A stretch of DNA of 64,000 nucleotides from Ypsolopha sequella (Eukaryota > Arthropoda > Insecta > Lepidoptera > Ypsolophidae): assembly GCA_934047225.1 (NCBI GenBank), contig OW204005.1:20034396-20098395 (forward strand), written 5' to 3'. The notes beneath the pieces are model-generated. The model made no database searches and was not told the origin of the DNA. It worked only from the letters and a program-made list of their open reading frames with translations. Both the position numbers and the translations under genes were made by a program. Of the stretch, positions 33,200 to 45,746 are shown one piece after another; the first letter of the stretch is position 1; each line of letters starts with the position of its first letter.

Positions 33200-34004
33200 G
33201 TCCCCTAAAAATCAGTATTCTTGCAGAATTATCAGAAAAGAAAGATTTTATTTTAGTTAGTAAGAAAGCAATAAATAAAATACATTTTACGTTAATTTAT
33301 AGTGTGGAATTTGAAGATTCCAAAACACATTTTTTCATTTACTTTAATGCTACTTTTAATAGGTTTTTTAGGCTTTAAACATACCTTTATTTATGTTCTA
33401 CGCGTTGAGAGTCTACTTCATGCACACGTCACGTAAAAATTATGACAAAAACAAGAAATTTATTCAGGTAACATTTATTCCCATATCTTCAATAATAATC
33501 TTACCTGGTTACTTTTTTGGATAATACTTTAGTTTTCTTATTTCGAGTGCTTTAAGTAGTTGTGATTTTATGAATTCAACCACTGATAAAATATTTTTTT
33601 TCTACTAGAAAACTATCGTTTAGCGTAGTCAAATTTAAAACACGTAGAATAGAACTATTAATAAGTGAAATAACAAAAAACGGTATTTAAAAAATTATTT
33701 TAAGAACATTTATCAAATCGAAACTTATCGAGAGTTTAAAACACAAAACGCGTCGATATTTCCCTCAGTTTCGCTGGGACATCGCAGCGTTCAGACGTGT
33801 GTTGTGTAGCTCGACGTCATTTTACCTCCCGCTCGCACGGTTGCTCCCTTTCCCTCGCGTAGATTCTTATGGAGAGGCGAACTGTATCATGAAAGTTGCT
33901 CTACTTGAATATTGCACTTATCATTTAATAAGTAAACAGCTATGGATAAAATATTTTTTTAATATTTTAAGAAATCCCTGTTTCGATAAAATAAAGTCTA
34001 ATCT
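33200..34004. other. Region without recognised feature
   Basis: AT-rich sequence with a GC-richer segment at about 33755-33890 (CTCGACGTCATTTTACC...CTTTCCCTCGCGTAG). No domain was recognised. Confidence 0.35.
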
Positions 34005-34747
34005 ACGTCCGTCCGTATTTCACAGCATCATAACTTTAGCACCGTAAAGATAAAGACATGAAATTTGGCACAAAAATTGCATTAATTTGCCTGCATATTA
34101 CATTGTTAAAAAAAATTAAACGTTTGAATTTTTTTTTAATATTTTCAAAACAAAAGTGAGAAAAATAAAAAATATCCTAAAAATACAATATGGGTATCAA
34201 ACTGTAGACACTGAAAAGGTGATTTTAAAAATATATACTGTTACTATATTTACTGGCACTGGTTTTGTGAAATCTTTAAAAAAACCACAATAATGTGTAT
34301 GTCCGAAACTGGTAGACCGAAAAATATGAAAAAAATGTCCATTATAGATCATAACTGACCAATAACCGGGAAAACTATAGTGATTTAAAAATATAAAAAA
34401 AAGTAAAATAAATATTTTTTTTTTTAATAAAAATACAATATGCATATCACATTGTAGGTATTAAAAAGCTTATTGTAATAATATATAGTTTGGCTATATT
34501 TAATTGCATCTATTTCGAGAAATCCTTGAAAATCTATAAAAAATGTATGTCCCCCCTCTTATCTCCAAAACTAGTGGACCGAAAATATGAAAAAAATCAT
34601 GGTAATATGCGTTAACGTAAGAATTACAGAAAAAATAAAGCGGTTGAGAAATTCACGAAAAAAAAATGATAAAACTAAATTTATCATCCACAATACGGCA
34701 CCCTAGGTTCTGACTAGAGTCTGACTCGCACTTGGCCGGTTTTTTTT
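34005..34747 (-). mobile_element. Family C repeat, copy 2 (reversed)
   Basis: Its right end is the complement of the family opening (GACTCGCACTTGGCCGG followed by T-rich sequence). Inside, the CGGTCTACCAGTTTCGG/TATCTCC and ATGGGTATCA module boxes occur in reverse. The left boundary near CATCATAACTTTAGCACCG matches the inner end of copy 1 around 7040-7060. Confidence 0.7.
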
Positions 34748-36106
34748 CAAGATGTTTGCGGTAGGCCGTTTTTTTGGGCGTTTTAATTTAGTTTTCGGAG
34801 CTTTTATTACTACCCTTAATTTTTACCATAAGTATCCGGTTATCTGGATAATACATTATCTGTTATCTGGATAGTAAAAATCTGCGAAGAATTGCATGCC
34901 CTAATTCGCTTAGATTAAGTTATGTTAATGTGTGTTAATTCGAAAACCCGTAAAGCCGTATTTTAGAAGTGGTGGTCTAAAAAACCCACGGGGATGGCGT
35001 GACACAAATGTTATACCAGCACCGCTGTCGCCACTTTTTGGAATAACTAAAGCCGAAGCTACATCCTTTTTACTTACTTTTATTTAAAATATCTTAAAAA
35101 GCTATCGAAGTCACTAAAACCGACAGTCGAGATAACAACGTGCTAGACAATAATGCATCAAAACAAAAGAACGTACGCAGCTGCGGTTCTTATCATTAAA
35201 ACATCACATTTCTAAAACTAAATTTTTTACCTTTTTTATTGCACCTTAGTCATAATCATGGACACATAAACTGACTGACACTTAATTACCGTAAGAGTTT
35301 CTATTTTTGATATTATATTACTTAATAAACTTATTATAATATGTGTGTGAGTATTAGGAATACATAATTTTAAATGTTTTCATTGTTACGATTTGATTAT
35401 TAATTTTCTACATTTCCAAATTTTATAAAGGTAAATGAAATGAATTTCAGTTAAATGAAAATCTTGATGAATAAAGAAATTTTCAGGCACAACTACACGC
35501 TTTTTAGGGCATGCAGGTTTCCTTAGAGCGATAATCACTCTTACTGCTACCAATAAGCCATCTATTCCAGGTAGATTTACTTTTGTTTATTTTGCTTTTG
35601 CAAATTCATTTTGTTTGTTCCGATAAACAAACCAAACTTTGTAAATTACCGTTACTTGAATAATTAAAAATCTTCACATGTCAAATTTTAAGTAATCGTA
35701 CACTCATTTAACGAAGTAGAGCAACATTCAGGTACGGTCTCTAACATCTTAATGCAGCGGGGGGAGCGCCACTTCTAAAACCTCAGGTAAGATGAAAGCG
35801 AAATGTTGCAAAGAGAGTCTGGGGCCTTAAAGCGTAATTTTTTTTTCCGTAGCGCCTTATTGTAAGTCTTTGACAGCATACGTGAACTACCCATAATTAT
35901 AGCCTGCGACTTACTGGCGTTCAAATATAAATGCAATAGCTTGTTTTTGTTTGAAACTTGATTTTATGGTTTTACATCTACGAATTAATTTTTTTTTTTG
36001 TCAGTCTGTTAAACAAAAACAGTTCGTCCCACATACCATCCATTTGTATGATTATAATAATGTAATATAATTATAATTATGTAATAACTTTTTACAGCTG
36101 ACACTT
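34748..36106. other. Mostly unrecognised AT-rich region
   Basis: No gene is seen. A short stretch (34909-34944) resembles 9069-9104. A family B right-end relic with CCTTAAAGCG and TTTTCCGTAGCGCC lies at about 35826-35860. Otherwise nothing is assigned. Confidence 0.4.
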
Positions 36107-36500
36107 TAAAAAAAACCGGCCAAGTGCGAGTCAGACTCGCGTACCTAAGGTTCCATATTGTGGATGATAAATAAAATTTTGTGATTTTTTTTCGAGAATT
36201 TCTCAACCACTTTATTTTTCCTGTGATCTTTACGTAAACTCATATTACCATGTTTTTTTTTTTGGTCTACCAGTTTCGGAGATAAGGAGCCCCCATATTT
36301 ACATATATAGGTATACATTACATATTTTTGTGGTTTTTAGGGTTCCGTACCCAAAGGGTAACCAACGGGACCCTATTCCAAAGACTCCGCTGTCCGTCTG
36401 TCTCCAGGCTGTATCTCAAGTACCGCGATAGTTAGACAGTTGAAATTTCCTATATATTTTGGTATATAAATTAAACATTATTTTTTAAAGATTTTTACAG
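36107..36500 (+). mobile_element. Family C repeat, copy 3 (partial)
   Basis: It opens CCGGCCAAGTGCGAGTC and AGACTCGCG, then AGGTTCCATATTGTGGATGA, followed by one module. At 36339 a second family-like start, AGGGTTCCGTACCCAAAGGG, leads into CTCCGCTGTCCGTCTGTC, which I recall as a related lepidopteran subfamily. The pieces appear joined. Confidence 0.65.
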
Positions 36501-36875
36501 AATTGTCCAATATGACGTCACTTGAGAATTTTAGACATTATAGTCGCAAGCAAATTCTTCTAAATTTATCAAGATAGCAAAGGACACATTTCTATAGAGC
36601 CATTTCTCAAGTGACGTCACACGAAGGCAAATGGCAGTTGCAGCTGTTCGTAAAAATATTCATTATCATGACGTTTTTTAGACCAAAAGTTTGAATAAGG
36701 CTTATTAAACCTAAATCTCGAAATGATTATCAAATTAACATGCCTTTTTATATAATTTAATCTAAGATACTGTAAATATTTAAAAAAAGTGTCTAGTCCT
36801 CACTTGTAACCCTAATTTCAACATCTTAATGGCTTTATTTGCATAATCATTGTGAGAAATATTGTATTGTCTAAC
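36500..36875 (+). repeat. Family D repeat, reference orientation
   Basis: About 36505-36690 matches 17405-17690 reversed, and about 36735-36870 matches 8960-9075 reversed. This copy holds both halves together. Confidence 0.55.
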
Positions 36876-36925
36876 AAAACTGCACACATACAAAAAGTTT
36901 CCATTGATTTCTGTTAATGAGAATT

Positions 36926-38755
36926 AATAAAAACCGGCCAAGTGCGAGTTGGACTCACGCACGAAGGGTTCCGTACCATTAATCTATAATAATACAGATC
37001 GCGCCAAACTTCTAGTCCGCTCGGAAGTTGCTCTTCCCAAGAACGACCCATACATTTTGTTCCTGCTGATGCGAATTGCCCCGTGCTTAGAGGGGACTAA
37101 AAGTTTGGCGCGATCTTTACTCGTTAACTTGTGAAGCCTACTTAGCTGTGATAGTTTTCCTTTTAATTTCGTTATGTATACTACTGCTGTGATTTTTTTT
37201 ACGTCTCCAAATACAACTGTTTCGCCGGCAGGGGGGGACACTTGACTCTAACAAAAATTAACACTTTTAAGCTTAATATTTCGCAAACGGAACCCTGGAT
37301 CGAAAAATGGTCTTCTCACACCCTCAATTAAATTACATATCCAACGAAACCCCACACTAGGGGATAGACGAGAAAAAAAATCATCCCCACTTTACGTGTA
37401 GGGGAGGTACCTTAAAAAAAATATTTTTCCAAATTCTACTGTACCACTTTATCGGCGTGATAAATATGTACACCCATGCCAAATTACTGCTTTCTAGTAC
37501 TAAAGTAGTCACAATGTAATAGGTCCGTTTTGACATATGTCATCATGGATGTGAACCATGCAAATCGGTAACTATGTCAACCGATTCTCACGAGAAATCG
37601 ATTCAAAATATTATGAGTTTGTTATTGTTTGAAATATTTTCAAGTTTATTGGTTATAATTTCCAGAATAAACATAATTTCCAAAGTCAACGTGAAAGAAA
37701 ATATAAACAGTTCAAAAGTAAAGCCTAAAGTCACAAGAAAAAAACACTAAAAACAAACGGGAGCACAACGACTTCCAATATGGTGATAGAAAGATATTTC
37801 GGGTGCTAAAACCAGCTTTTAATTTTTTTTCTCTACGAAAAGAATCTGAAATGGAAATTCTTACGTGCCAGTAATATTTTGTAATGTTGTACTTCACTGA
37901 CCTCAAATTAGATAGAGGTCTGAGCGTTGATAGATATAAAATACTGGCCAGTAAGAAAAATATGTAGGCTTCAAGATGAAAAAAATGTTCCATGCCTTAT
38001 AAAAAAAAAATACTGCCATATTTCTTACCAGCCAATCTGTCTATTGATAGGATGATTTATGGAAAACTGCCTGTAAACCAATTCATTAATAAAAAAAAAA
38101 AAAAAAAAATGGGACTTTAAAAGCTAAGTGGTACATGTAACATTATTTAGCACAATTATTATATTATATTTTTCGGTATACGCGACACCGTTACAAATAC
38201 ATGCAAATGTTCAAATCTAAAAAGTTTATATTTGCAAAAAAAAAAAGGAAATTTAAACTTGGCTTTTTGTGTACTGGTCTCACAAAAGCTAATTACAGAT
38301 CATTACAATTATTTTATCAATATTTAAACAAGTTAATTATTTTCACGTGGAATCGAATTGAGTCCGTGAAATTAGGCGATTATCTGGTTACAACACTATT
38401 ATTAAGAAAAAATTGACTGAGAATGTAACTGTTTTTGAGACATTGTGTAGTAATTCAAAATTGCATTTTATTTTGGAATATGCGTGAAAATAGTACTTGA
38501 AATATGTTCCGTGATAATTAAAAAACGTTTATTTATTTTCTTTAAACCAAATAAGTTAATAATTATTTGTTAATCGTTTCATTTATTACATGTAAAGTTA
38601 TATTCTATGGTCGTTCTTATCTGTCAAAACGGGCCTCTTATTTTGTGGCAACTGTAATAGTCTCTAAGCTAAGCCGCGGACAGACAGACAGACAGACGGA
38701 CATGGCGAAACTATAAGGGTTCCTTGTTGTTGACTACGGAATCCAAAAAACTATT
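36926..38755 (+). mobile_element. Family C repeat, copy 4
   Basis: It opens AAAAACCGGCCAAGTGCGAG then GGGTTCCGTACC. The body includes TCGCCGGCAGGGGGG, CATATCCAACGAAACCCCAC and CATCCCCACTTTACGTG, which I recall from this family. The end is GACAGACAGACAGACGGACA followed by AGGGTTCC and TACGGAATCC. A MITE lies at 36996-37116 and a run of about 20 A residues at 38090-38109. No coding frame. Confidence 0.65.
36996..37116. mobile_element. Short MITE, 27-bp TIRs (AGATCGCGCCAAACTT)
   Basis: The left end AGATCGCGCCAAACTTCTAG and the complemented right end AGATCGCGCCAAACTTTTAG pair over about 27 bp. Total length is about 121 bp. The target duplication is not clear. It sits close to the start of family C copy 4. 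Confidence 0.75.
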
Positions 38756-38871
38756 GAATTTTAAAAATTTAGAAATTCTAATTTACAGAAACCATTGGAA
38801 ACTTTGTCATCTATTCCTGAACTTTGTTTTTTTTTTTTGACTTTTTATAATGTTACACACTTCATTTTCAT

Positions 38872-39500
38872 CTATAGGTCTAAGAAACATCGAAGTCGCA
38901 GTGGGTTGCATAACAGGCCGTCCGCTTGTTCAGTTTGTTTGGTACATTTGCCTACATTTAAAAAGTAGTCCATCCATCCATCCATCAGCCTAGTTCGTCC
39001 ATTGCTGGATATAAGCCTTTCCAGGACTTTGCCACTCCCGGCGGTCATCCTGGAAGAATTGCTCATACTCACACACGCTGGGCAGGCGACGCCGCTGCCC
39101 GTCACCAGTCTATTCCATATAAGGCCCGGCTACGTATTAGGGATAGATATACCGCCATCCATCGGTCCCAGGCATGGTGGGCCTCCTGGTTTTTTGCCTG
39201 TGAGCTGTCCTCTTACTCTCCCCCGAATTACTTCGAGGGGGTCTCCAAGTAAAAAGTAGTCGTTAAATATATTTGCAACTTTTTCTGGGTCGTCTATGAC
39301 TTGATCTTCTATGTTTAATTTTGGGTTTATTAATATTCTCTGTTTTATTTTTCTAGTCTTTTCGTTGATAATTTCCCACATTGTTTTTGTTTTATTGTAT
39401 GTAGTATTCATACGTCTCACGTAGTCCAATGTTTTTGATTTTTTTACTGTCTTTTTTTGTATTTTACTGTATATATTATAGAAGTTTTTGATGATGGAGT
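38872..39500 (-). pseudogene. LINE fragment between endonuclease and RT, interrupted by another LINE tail
   Basis: From about 39500 down, the frame gives KTLDYVRRMN, TMWEIINEKTRKIKQRI and VANIFNDYF, the region between endonuclease and RT in Jockey/CR1-type LINEs. It is then broken by the insertion at 38971-39250. The frame resumes as FLNVGKCTKQTEQADGL. Both ends are truncated. Confidence 0.75.
38971..39250 (-). mobile_element. 5'-truncated LINE tail with 11-bp target duplication
   Basis: The 280-bp insert is flanked on both sides by AAAAAGTAGTC (38960-38970 and 39251-39261). On the minus strand it ends GGCTTATATCCAGCAATGG then (GATG)n, the style of 3' end common in lepidopteran LINEs. It splits the LINE frame described around it exactly at the duplication. 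Confidence 0.88.
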
Positions 39501-39743
39501 GATTTGTTTAAGCATTGTTTTTAGTGGTCTCTTATGAAGACAAGATTTTGTTAGTCAGGTCTTTTTTTGTTTATTTTTAGTTTTCATTAATTTTATTGGC
39601 ATATTTTTATCTAAAGCTTTTTGTTCTCCAATTTAATTATGTTATTTCGTTTTTAAATAAAGACATGTTCTTTCGGGTTCACACTCGGAGGGTGCCGAAT
39701 GGTTTGTAATGTGATACCATTAAAGAGGCTTGTTTTTGTCGCC
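39501..39743. other. Region without recognised feature
   Basis: T-rich sequence with AATAAAGACATG near 39655; possibly an unrelated 3' end. It leads to the TTAA of family A copy 4. Confidence 0.3.
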
Positions 39744-42700
39744 TTAAGAGTATGACATAGCCAAAACAAAAACCAGTTCCGGGCGTGGCTTATTCTATTT
39801 TACGATAGCGCGCGGGGGGAAATTCGTCCCGGTCTCTAAGCTCGCGTCACCATAGCAAAAATATAAATAGAGTGGACGAGGCAGGGTCAAAAGTAATACG
39901 TATTTTATTTTATCTAATTTATTAGTGTATTTCGATCATCGTCACACGGCATTGATCCTACTTGCTATCACGTCGGGACGTAAATTTATTATGGTCGGTT
40001 AAAAGTGGTTTTTTGAGTGTTTGATTTATCAGTTGACCCTCGGAACATTTCAGACACTCCTTTAGAGATACATAATAATATTGTGACGGTTAATTGTCAC
40101 CTTTACCCATTCTTTAAATATTTTTCGCCCGTTGAGCTGGTTTTACACTTGCGGGAAAATAAATTGGACCAAAATTTTCTTTACAAACAATTTTTACTAA
40201 AGTTGTTATTACAATAAGTGGAAACTAACAAATATTCTCAGAAGGAATGCACCACGTCACTATCTATTTCACTGTAGCCTATATCAATTATGCCTCTCTC
40301 ATTCAACCACGTTTAACTGCGTTACTATCTCATTCCAACTCATTTTAAATAGCGTCACTATTTATCTCACTCTAACGCGTGTTAAATGGCATTTCTAATG
40401 AACGTCAAATATTTTTACTGCCCGCCACTCTTTCATTCTAAATTCTAATTATTTAAAAAAATACGCAGCTCCTTTAGTAGTAAAATAGCAATAACTTTTT
40501 TTTCAAAAGTAATACACAGAAATTGCCAGATCATTTGAAAAACAATATTTGATGAGCCGTTATTTAAGACAATTTGCAAAACTAACATAGGACATTTTTT
40601 TTCAGGGTGTGGTATCGAACTAACCTAATTACAAAAAATTGCTCATAAATTGGGTTTTTATTTTTCTTCCTGATGTAACAGCATTTCAAGGTTTATTTTT
40701 GACTTTATCAATAGCATGACTATTCAGAGTTGCGCAACAAAAATTTTATTCTTAGAATTTAGAACTGGTTAGCTTTGACTCTCAAAAATCTATTCGAATT
40801 TATAAAAGTACCATCAACTCGAAGACTATCTACTTTTTGCTGAGGTCATAATTTGATATTCTGGTCAGTCATGAGCTGGCCTACCAGCCTTCCAAGGGAA
40901 AGCGTTGACTTTGGGACACCTGTTTACCCTTAATCGCCAAGTGTTTAAAATATAGAAATTTATTTGTATCATAGTTTGAAATGTTCAGGTCCCTTTACGC
41001 AAAGTGAAAAAACAAAACTCTCTTAGGATTAATTTGTTGTCCCTATGTTTGTCTGTTTGTCCGTTTGTCTAGGCAATTTTTCTGGGTAAAATCAATAAAT
41101 GCTAATGTTTACAGCCCTGTAAAATATACATATTATAACGTTTTTATGGCCTTTTGTTTAACTTTTTCATACAAATTTTCTCCTTATGAAAATATAGAGA
41201 TCAACACTTCACATAATATTTTGCATTTGAAAGAAAGCACAGAAAGGAACTGTAGAACAAATAATGTAAAAAATATAAAACCATATCTTTCTATTCTAAA
41301 GGGATTAATAATTTACTGTTTGTTCAATGTGGCGATAGCTTTGTTTATTTTTTTTTTCTTTGTTAGAAAGATAACAAATATTTTCATACAAGGTTTTCCT
41401 TCAGGGCTATTTCTCCGAATTTGTAACAAAATATTAAGACATAATTATAACGGTAAAGTACAACTTTTAGCTAAGACAATTTATTGTTAAAAGTTTGCTA
41501 TATGCATAAACATATTTTAATGATATTATGGTATCTTCAAAATAATTGGGTTTTCCATAAGCGTGATATCAGATTATTTAAGAAATTTACGGCTGGTATC
41601 ACGACGACGGATAAGCCAATTATTTTATTACTATTGTAATATAATTAAAAATATGTTAATGCATACAGCAGACTTTTAACTATAAGTTTTCTTAACTAAA
41701 AGTTGTATTTTTACTTATTGAAATTGTATTTCTCATCAAGAAGTGCAAGATGACAAGATATTCAAAATAAGTTAATTGAATTTGTGAAATGGTTTCAGGT
41801 CAAAACAGTTTTCCATGAAACGGTAATTGTTTATACTTAGCAAAGTGTGTAAACTTAGTCATCTTAACATGAACGACGCCTGTATTTCTCTCTTTTTTAT
41901 TTCCAGTATAGATAAAAATATACAAACTTGTTAAACTTTGCGTAAAAACGAGGCAATATTGACGATACCCTGACAGCTATTATGATGGTGTTTTATCAAA
42001 TTTTGCTTTTTGGGCTGTATAGAGACCTAGTTAGATGTCACTAGAATATACTCATGAAAAAAGATATGAAGAAAATAAGCTGTAGACTTCACATTCGGTT
42101 TATACCTATTGTATGAATTTTAAGAAAAATACAGGGGTAAAGGGACCTCTTAAGGAAAACCTTGTATTAAACTATTTGTTATCTTAGTAAAAAATAATTC
42201 AAGGAAAAAAATAAACAAAGCTATCGCCACATTGAACAGTAGATAATTAATCCTTTTAGAATAGAACAACATGGTTTTCATATTTTTTACATTATTTGTT
42301 CAACAATTCCTTTCTGTGTTGACTTTTAAATGCAAAATATTATCTCAAGTGTTCATCCCTACATTTTCATAGTGAGAAAATTTGTATGAAAAACGTAAAA
42401 AAAAAATATGTAAAAACCTAAAACGTAATATAAATAAACACGTCACAAGTATGTTTTTACAGCTCTATAGAGGGCCGTTTATATTGGTACTTATTAATTT
42501 TACCCAGAAAAAATTGTCTTGACAAACGGACAGACAGACAAACATAGGGATAACAAATTAATCCTAAAAGAGTTTCATTGTTTTCATTTTGCGTAACAGA
42601 ACCTGAACATGTACCGACAGGATTATCTACGATCTAATAATTTTGCCATGCACTGTAAATATTTCAAAATAAATTTCTATATTTTAAATGCTTGGCGATT

Positions 42701-42797
42701 TATCCCAAGTAAGTGTACTTATATAATTTGCAAAAAACTTCACTTATTGGACCTGAAATGGTGAGCCAATACTAGAGGGCAATTTCACGAAAAGGTC

Positions 42798-43242
42798 TGT
42801 AACCGCTGGCTACAGGAATGCAGGGCTGATGGGATTTGACGCGGGAGAATTGTGGGAAACAATGTGGGTGCACTGACCTTGTTGGAATGTTGATGGGCGA
42901 GCCGACGAATGCGCTGACGGGCTGAGCCTTCTTGTTGGGCTGATGGAGACGGCGTCTTGGTCAGGAATGTGCTGGATATCTTGGTTGGAATAACGTGAAC
43001 ACTACACTGGTATATAACACAGAATATGCGAGATTGGTTGTGGCGGCGCGAATGTGTGCACACACGTATTGTTCGGTCGACGGTTGCGGCGAAACAGGCG
43101 GCTGCGCGAGCGCGCAGACGTGCGCCTCGGGAGGCGTCTCGAGCCGAACAGGCAGGACCAGCGCCCGCGCGCGCCTCGAGCCGGCGCGCGGCAGGGGGTC
43201 TCGTCATCCGCGCATGCGCGTCGTCACGCTGTCGCGTGAACA
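42798..43242 (-). repeat. 3' LTR of the BEL/Pao element
   Basis: 445 bp, TG...CA ends. GC-rich around 43090-43230. The minus-strand frames across it (e.g. 42785-43243) are not genes. Confidence 0.9.
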
Positions 43243-43976
43243 TCCTGGGGGGGCCGGGGCTGCGACTCCTCCTGAGCTGAATCCAACGGCAGCCTGGCTA
43301 TCTTGAACACAGGTCGTCGCAGATTTCCATGAGCTGTGTCCAGATCCACAACTCGGATCACTCCATCCTTGCCAGGTATCGTGCGGAGAATTCTCCCCAA
43401 CTTCCATTGGAGCGGAGGCAGGTCATCCTCTTTGATGAGGACCAGTTCACCCACTTGAGGAGGGGAAGAAGGGGAGAGCCATTTGGAGCGGGTTTGCAGG
43501 GTATGGAGGTAGGATCTGGACCAGAGAGTCCAAAAGCGCTGAGAGAGCGCTTGAATGAGTTGAAACCGTTTAAGAGCAGATATGGGTCTGTCGTCAAAAG
43601 ACTGCTCAGGTAGAGCGGTGAGCGGACGACCAATAATGAAATGTCCGGCCGTGAGAGGTTCAAAGTCCGTAGGGTCGGATGAAATCGGGCAGAGGGGTCT
43701 TGAGTTGAGTATTATTTCGTGCAGAGCGCCGAACCAAGTTATGTGCTGATTCGCGAGCTTGTGAGTGATTGCATCATAGTTTGTGCCGCAGTCTGAGCGA
43801 ATGAGAACTGGAGTACCGCGACGTGAGATAAAACCTAACAGGGCTCGTGCTGAGTGAAATTGACCATGTACGTCTGCTATTTTAAGTGAGACGGTTGGCA
43901 ACAAAATTGGTGTGCTAGTGACGTTCACTACACGTTGTGCGGAGTTACAAGAATTCTCTGTTGGAGTTGAAGTCAT
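43224..43976 (-). pseudogene. BEL/Pao integrase C-terminal part with internal deletion
   Basis: About 250 residues. After ~40 residues that look like leftover leader or Gag start, the frame enters integrase at FISRRGTPVLIRSDCGTNY, where the D of SDCGTN is one catalytic acidic residue. It then jumps from ITWFGALHE directly to IILNSRPLCPIS, so the segment carrying the catalytic glutamate region (roughly 50 residues by comparison with the family) is deleted. The C-terminal domain follows (ltaghfiiGRPL, GELVLIKEDDLPPLQWKLGRI). Integrase would insert the cDNA into the chromosome; this copy cannot. The stop lies in the 3' LTR. Confidence 0.85.
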
Positions 43977-44215
43977 TGAGTGAAAATGAACTGAGTGTGT
44001 ATGTGATGAGTGTGTGTGTGATGAGTGTGCTGAGTGCGCTGAGTGCTGGTTTCATTGAGTGAAAATGAGCTGAATGTGTATGTGATGAGTGAATGTGTGA
44101 GTGAAAATGAGCTGAGTGTGTATGTGCTGATTGAATGTGTGAGTGAAAATGAGCTGAGTGTGTATGTGCTGATTGAATGTGTGATGAGTGTGACTATATG
44201 TGAAAATGAGTTATT
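43977..44215 (-). repeat. ~42-bp tandem repeat in the LTR element interior
   Basis: GAGTGAAAATGAGCTGAGTG followed by TGTATGTGCTGATTGAATGT is repeated about three times, with partial units upstream. The plus-strand frame through it is a repeat artefact. Confidence 0.85.
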
Positions 44216-45148
44216 AAAACTTGAGCGCTACCAACTCCAACGTGCGGATAGCTTGTAACTTGCGCGGGCCGAAGTAACAAAGGTTATGTTCAAACGGAAC
44301 ACGGAAAATAAACCCGACAGAGAGAAAAAAAAAATTTTTTTTTTTTAAAAAACAACCTGTATATGAGCTGAACCAACGTGGAACACCCTATATGTGTACC
44401 ATTAACAATAAGATCAGAGATGAGAAGAGAAAAAAAAAAAATTGTTTACTATATTTGTACTATATATACCCGGTTAAAACAGCAGACAATAACACGAGAT
44501 TACCGTAACATTAAATATCAAAAAGGGCTGATCAACTTGTTCACCAAAATATCATAACAGTATATTTACAACAAAACATCAGTCGTCGAAAATTCTATTT
44601 ATAGAATAAAATACCTACCTACTGCCTCGAGCGCGTAAACAAACAAAGAATGTATTTACCTAGCCGAAATCGGATCTAAATGAGCGGACAATCCAATGAT
44701 GCAAATCAAGCTTTGGTAACGTAATAATTTATGTATACGTGGGTTTTACGTATGTGCGTAACTTACGTAAATGCACGAAATAAAGCAAATTTATACTCGC
44801 ACCGAAAAAAAAATATCTCGCAAGATACCTACGAAAACTATCTTTGACAATGGGCAGATTTACTAAAGATATATAGTGGACTGTAACAAACAATTGGGCT
44901 GAATGGATATAATTATATTATCTGAGCTGAATAATAATAACAAACGGGATGAAAATGAGTTTATTCTGTAGAGGGGCGGGGGGGGCCGGTTCTATACCGA
45001 TAAATGGAATGTTCTAGGCGGCGGTTCTAATTACCTACCCGCAATAGGTATTGAGAGCACAAAATATTTTTTTTGCCGGGAAAGGGGGCAAAATATGTAA
45101 CCGGGTGAAAATGGACTGTAGTAAATCGACGGGGGCTGGTTCAGTAAC

Positions 45149-45301
45149 GGTTCGAAGGGCCAAAATTTTTCTTGGATGGATAAAAATGTTTTACTACCGG
45201 CTCGAAGTGACCAAAATTTTTCGTAAACGGTCTCGAAGTATCAAAAAATTTTTCACTACCGGCTCGAAGGTCCAAAATTCGATCCGGCCGAAGGACCAAA
45301 A
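45149..45301 (-). repeat. Five primer-site-like repeats inside the 5' LTR
   Basis: On the minus strand, immediately after the 5' LTR, TTTTGGTCCTTCGGCC is followed by TTTTGGACCTTCGAGCC, TTTTTTGATACTTCGAGACC, TTTTGGTCACTTCGAGCC and TTTTGGCCCTTCGAACC. The first begins with TGG directly beside the LTR, as a tRNA primer-binding site does. I cannot name the tRNA. Confidence 0.65.
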
Positions 45302-45746
45302 TGTAACCGCTGGCTACAGGAATGCAGGGCTGATGGGATTTGACGCGGGAGAATTGTGGGAAACAATGTGGGTGCACTGACCTTGTTGGAATGTTGATGG
45401 GCGAGCCGACGAATGCGCTGACGGGCTGAGCCTTCTTGTTGGGCTGATGGAGACGGCGTCTTGGTCAGGAATGTGCTGGATATCTTGGTTGGAATAACGT
45501 GAACACTACACTGGTATATAACACAGAATATGCGAGATTGGTTGTGGCGGCGCGAATGTGTGCACACACGTATCGTTCGGTCGACGGTTGCGGCGAAACA
45601 GGCGGCTGCGCGAGCGCGCAGACGTGCGCCTCGGGAGGCGTCTCGAGCCGAACAGGCAGGACCAGCGCCCGCGCGTGCCTCGAGCCGGCGCGCGGCGGGG
45701 GGTCTCGTCATCCGCGCATGCGCGTCGTCACGCTGTCGCGTGAACA
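45302..45746 (-). repeat. 5' LTR of the BEL/Pao element
   Basis: 445 bp. Differs from the other LTR at about three positions (near 45574, 45676 and 45696). Confidence 0.9.

Larger units (their letters stand above)
42798..45746 (-). mobile_element. Internally deleted BEL/Pao LTR retrotransposon
   Basis: Two 445-bp LTRs (42798-43242 and 45302-45746) beginning TGTAACCGCTGG and ending CGCGTGAACA flank a ~2.06 kb interior. AGGTC is duplicated at 42793-42797 and 45747-45751, and family A copy 2 shows the empty site. The coding strand is minus: the 5' LTR is the right one, followed by a TTTTGGTCCTTCGG primer-site-like stretch. Gag, protease, RT and RNase H are gone; only an integrase C-terminal part remains. 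The two LTRs differ at about three sites, so insertion was recent. It could move only with proteins supplied by a relative. Confidence 0.9.

Noticed and set aside
42785..43306. Arg/Ala-rich frames on both strands around 43.0-43.3 kb and again at 45.3-45.8 kb
   Set aside because: They are the GC-rich LTRs read in several frames, and the pair repeats only because the LTR does.
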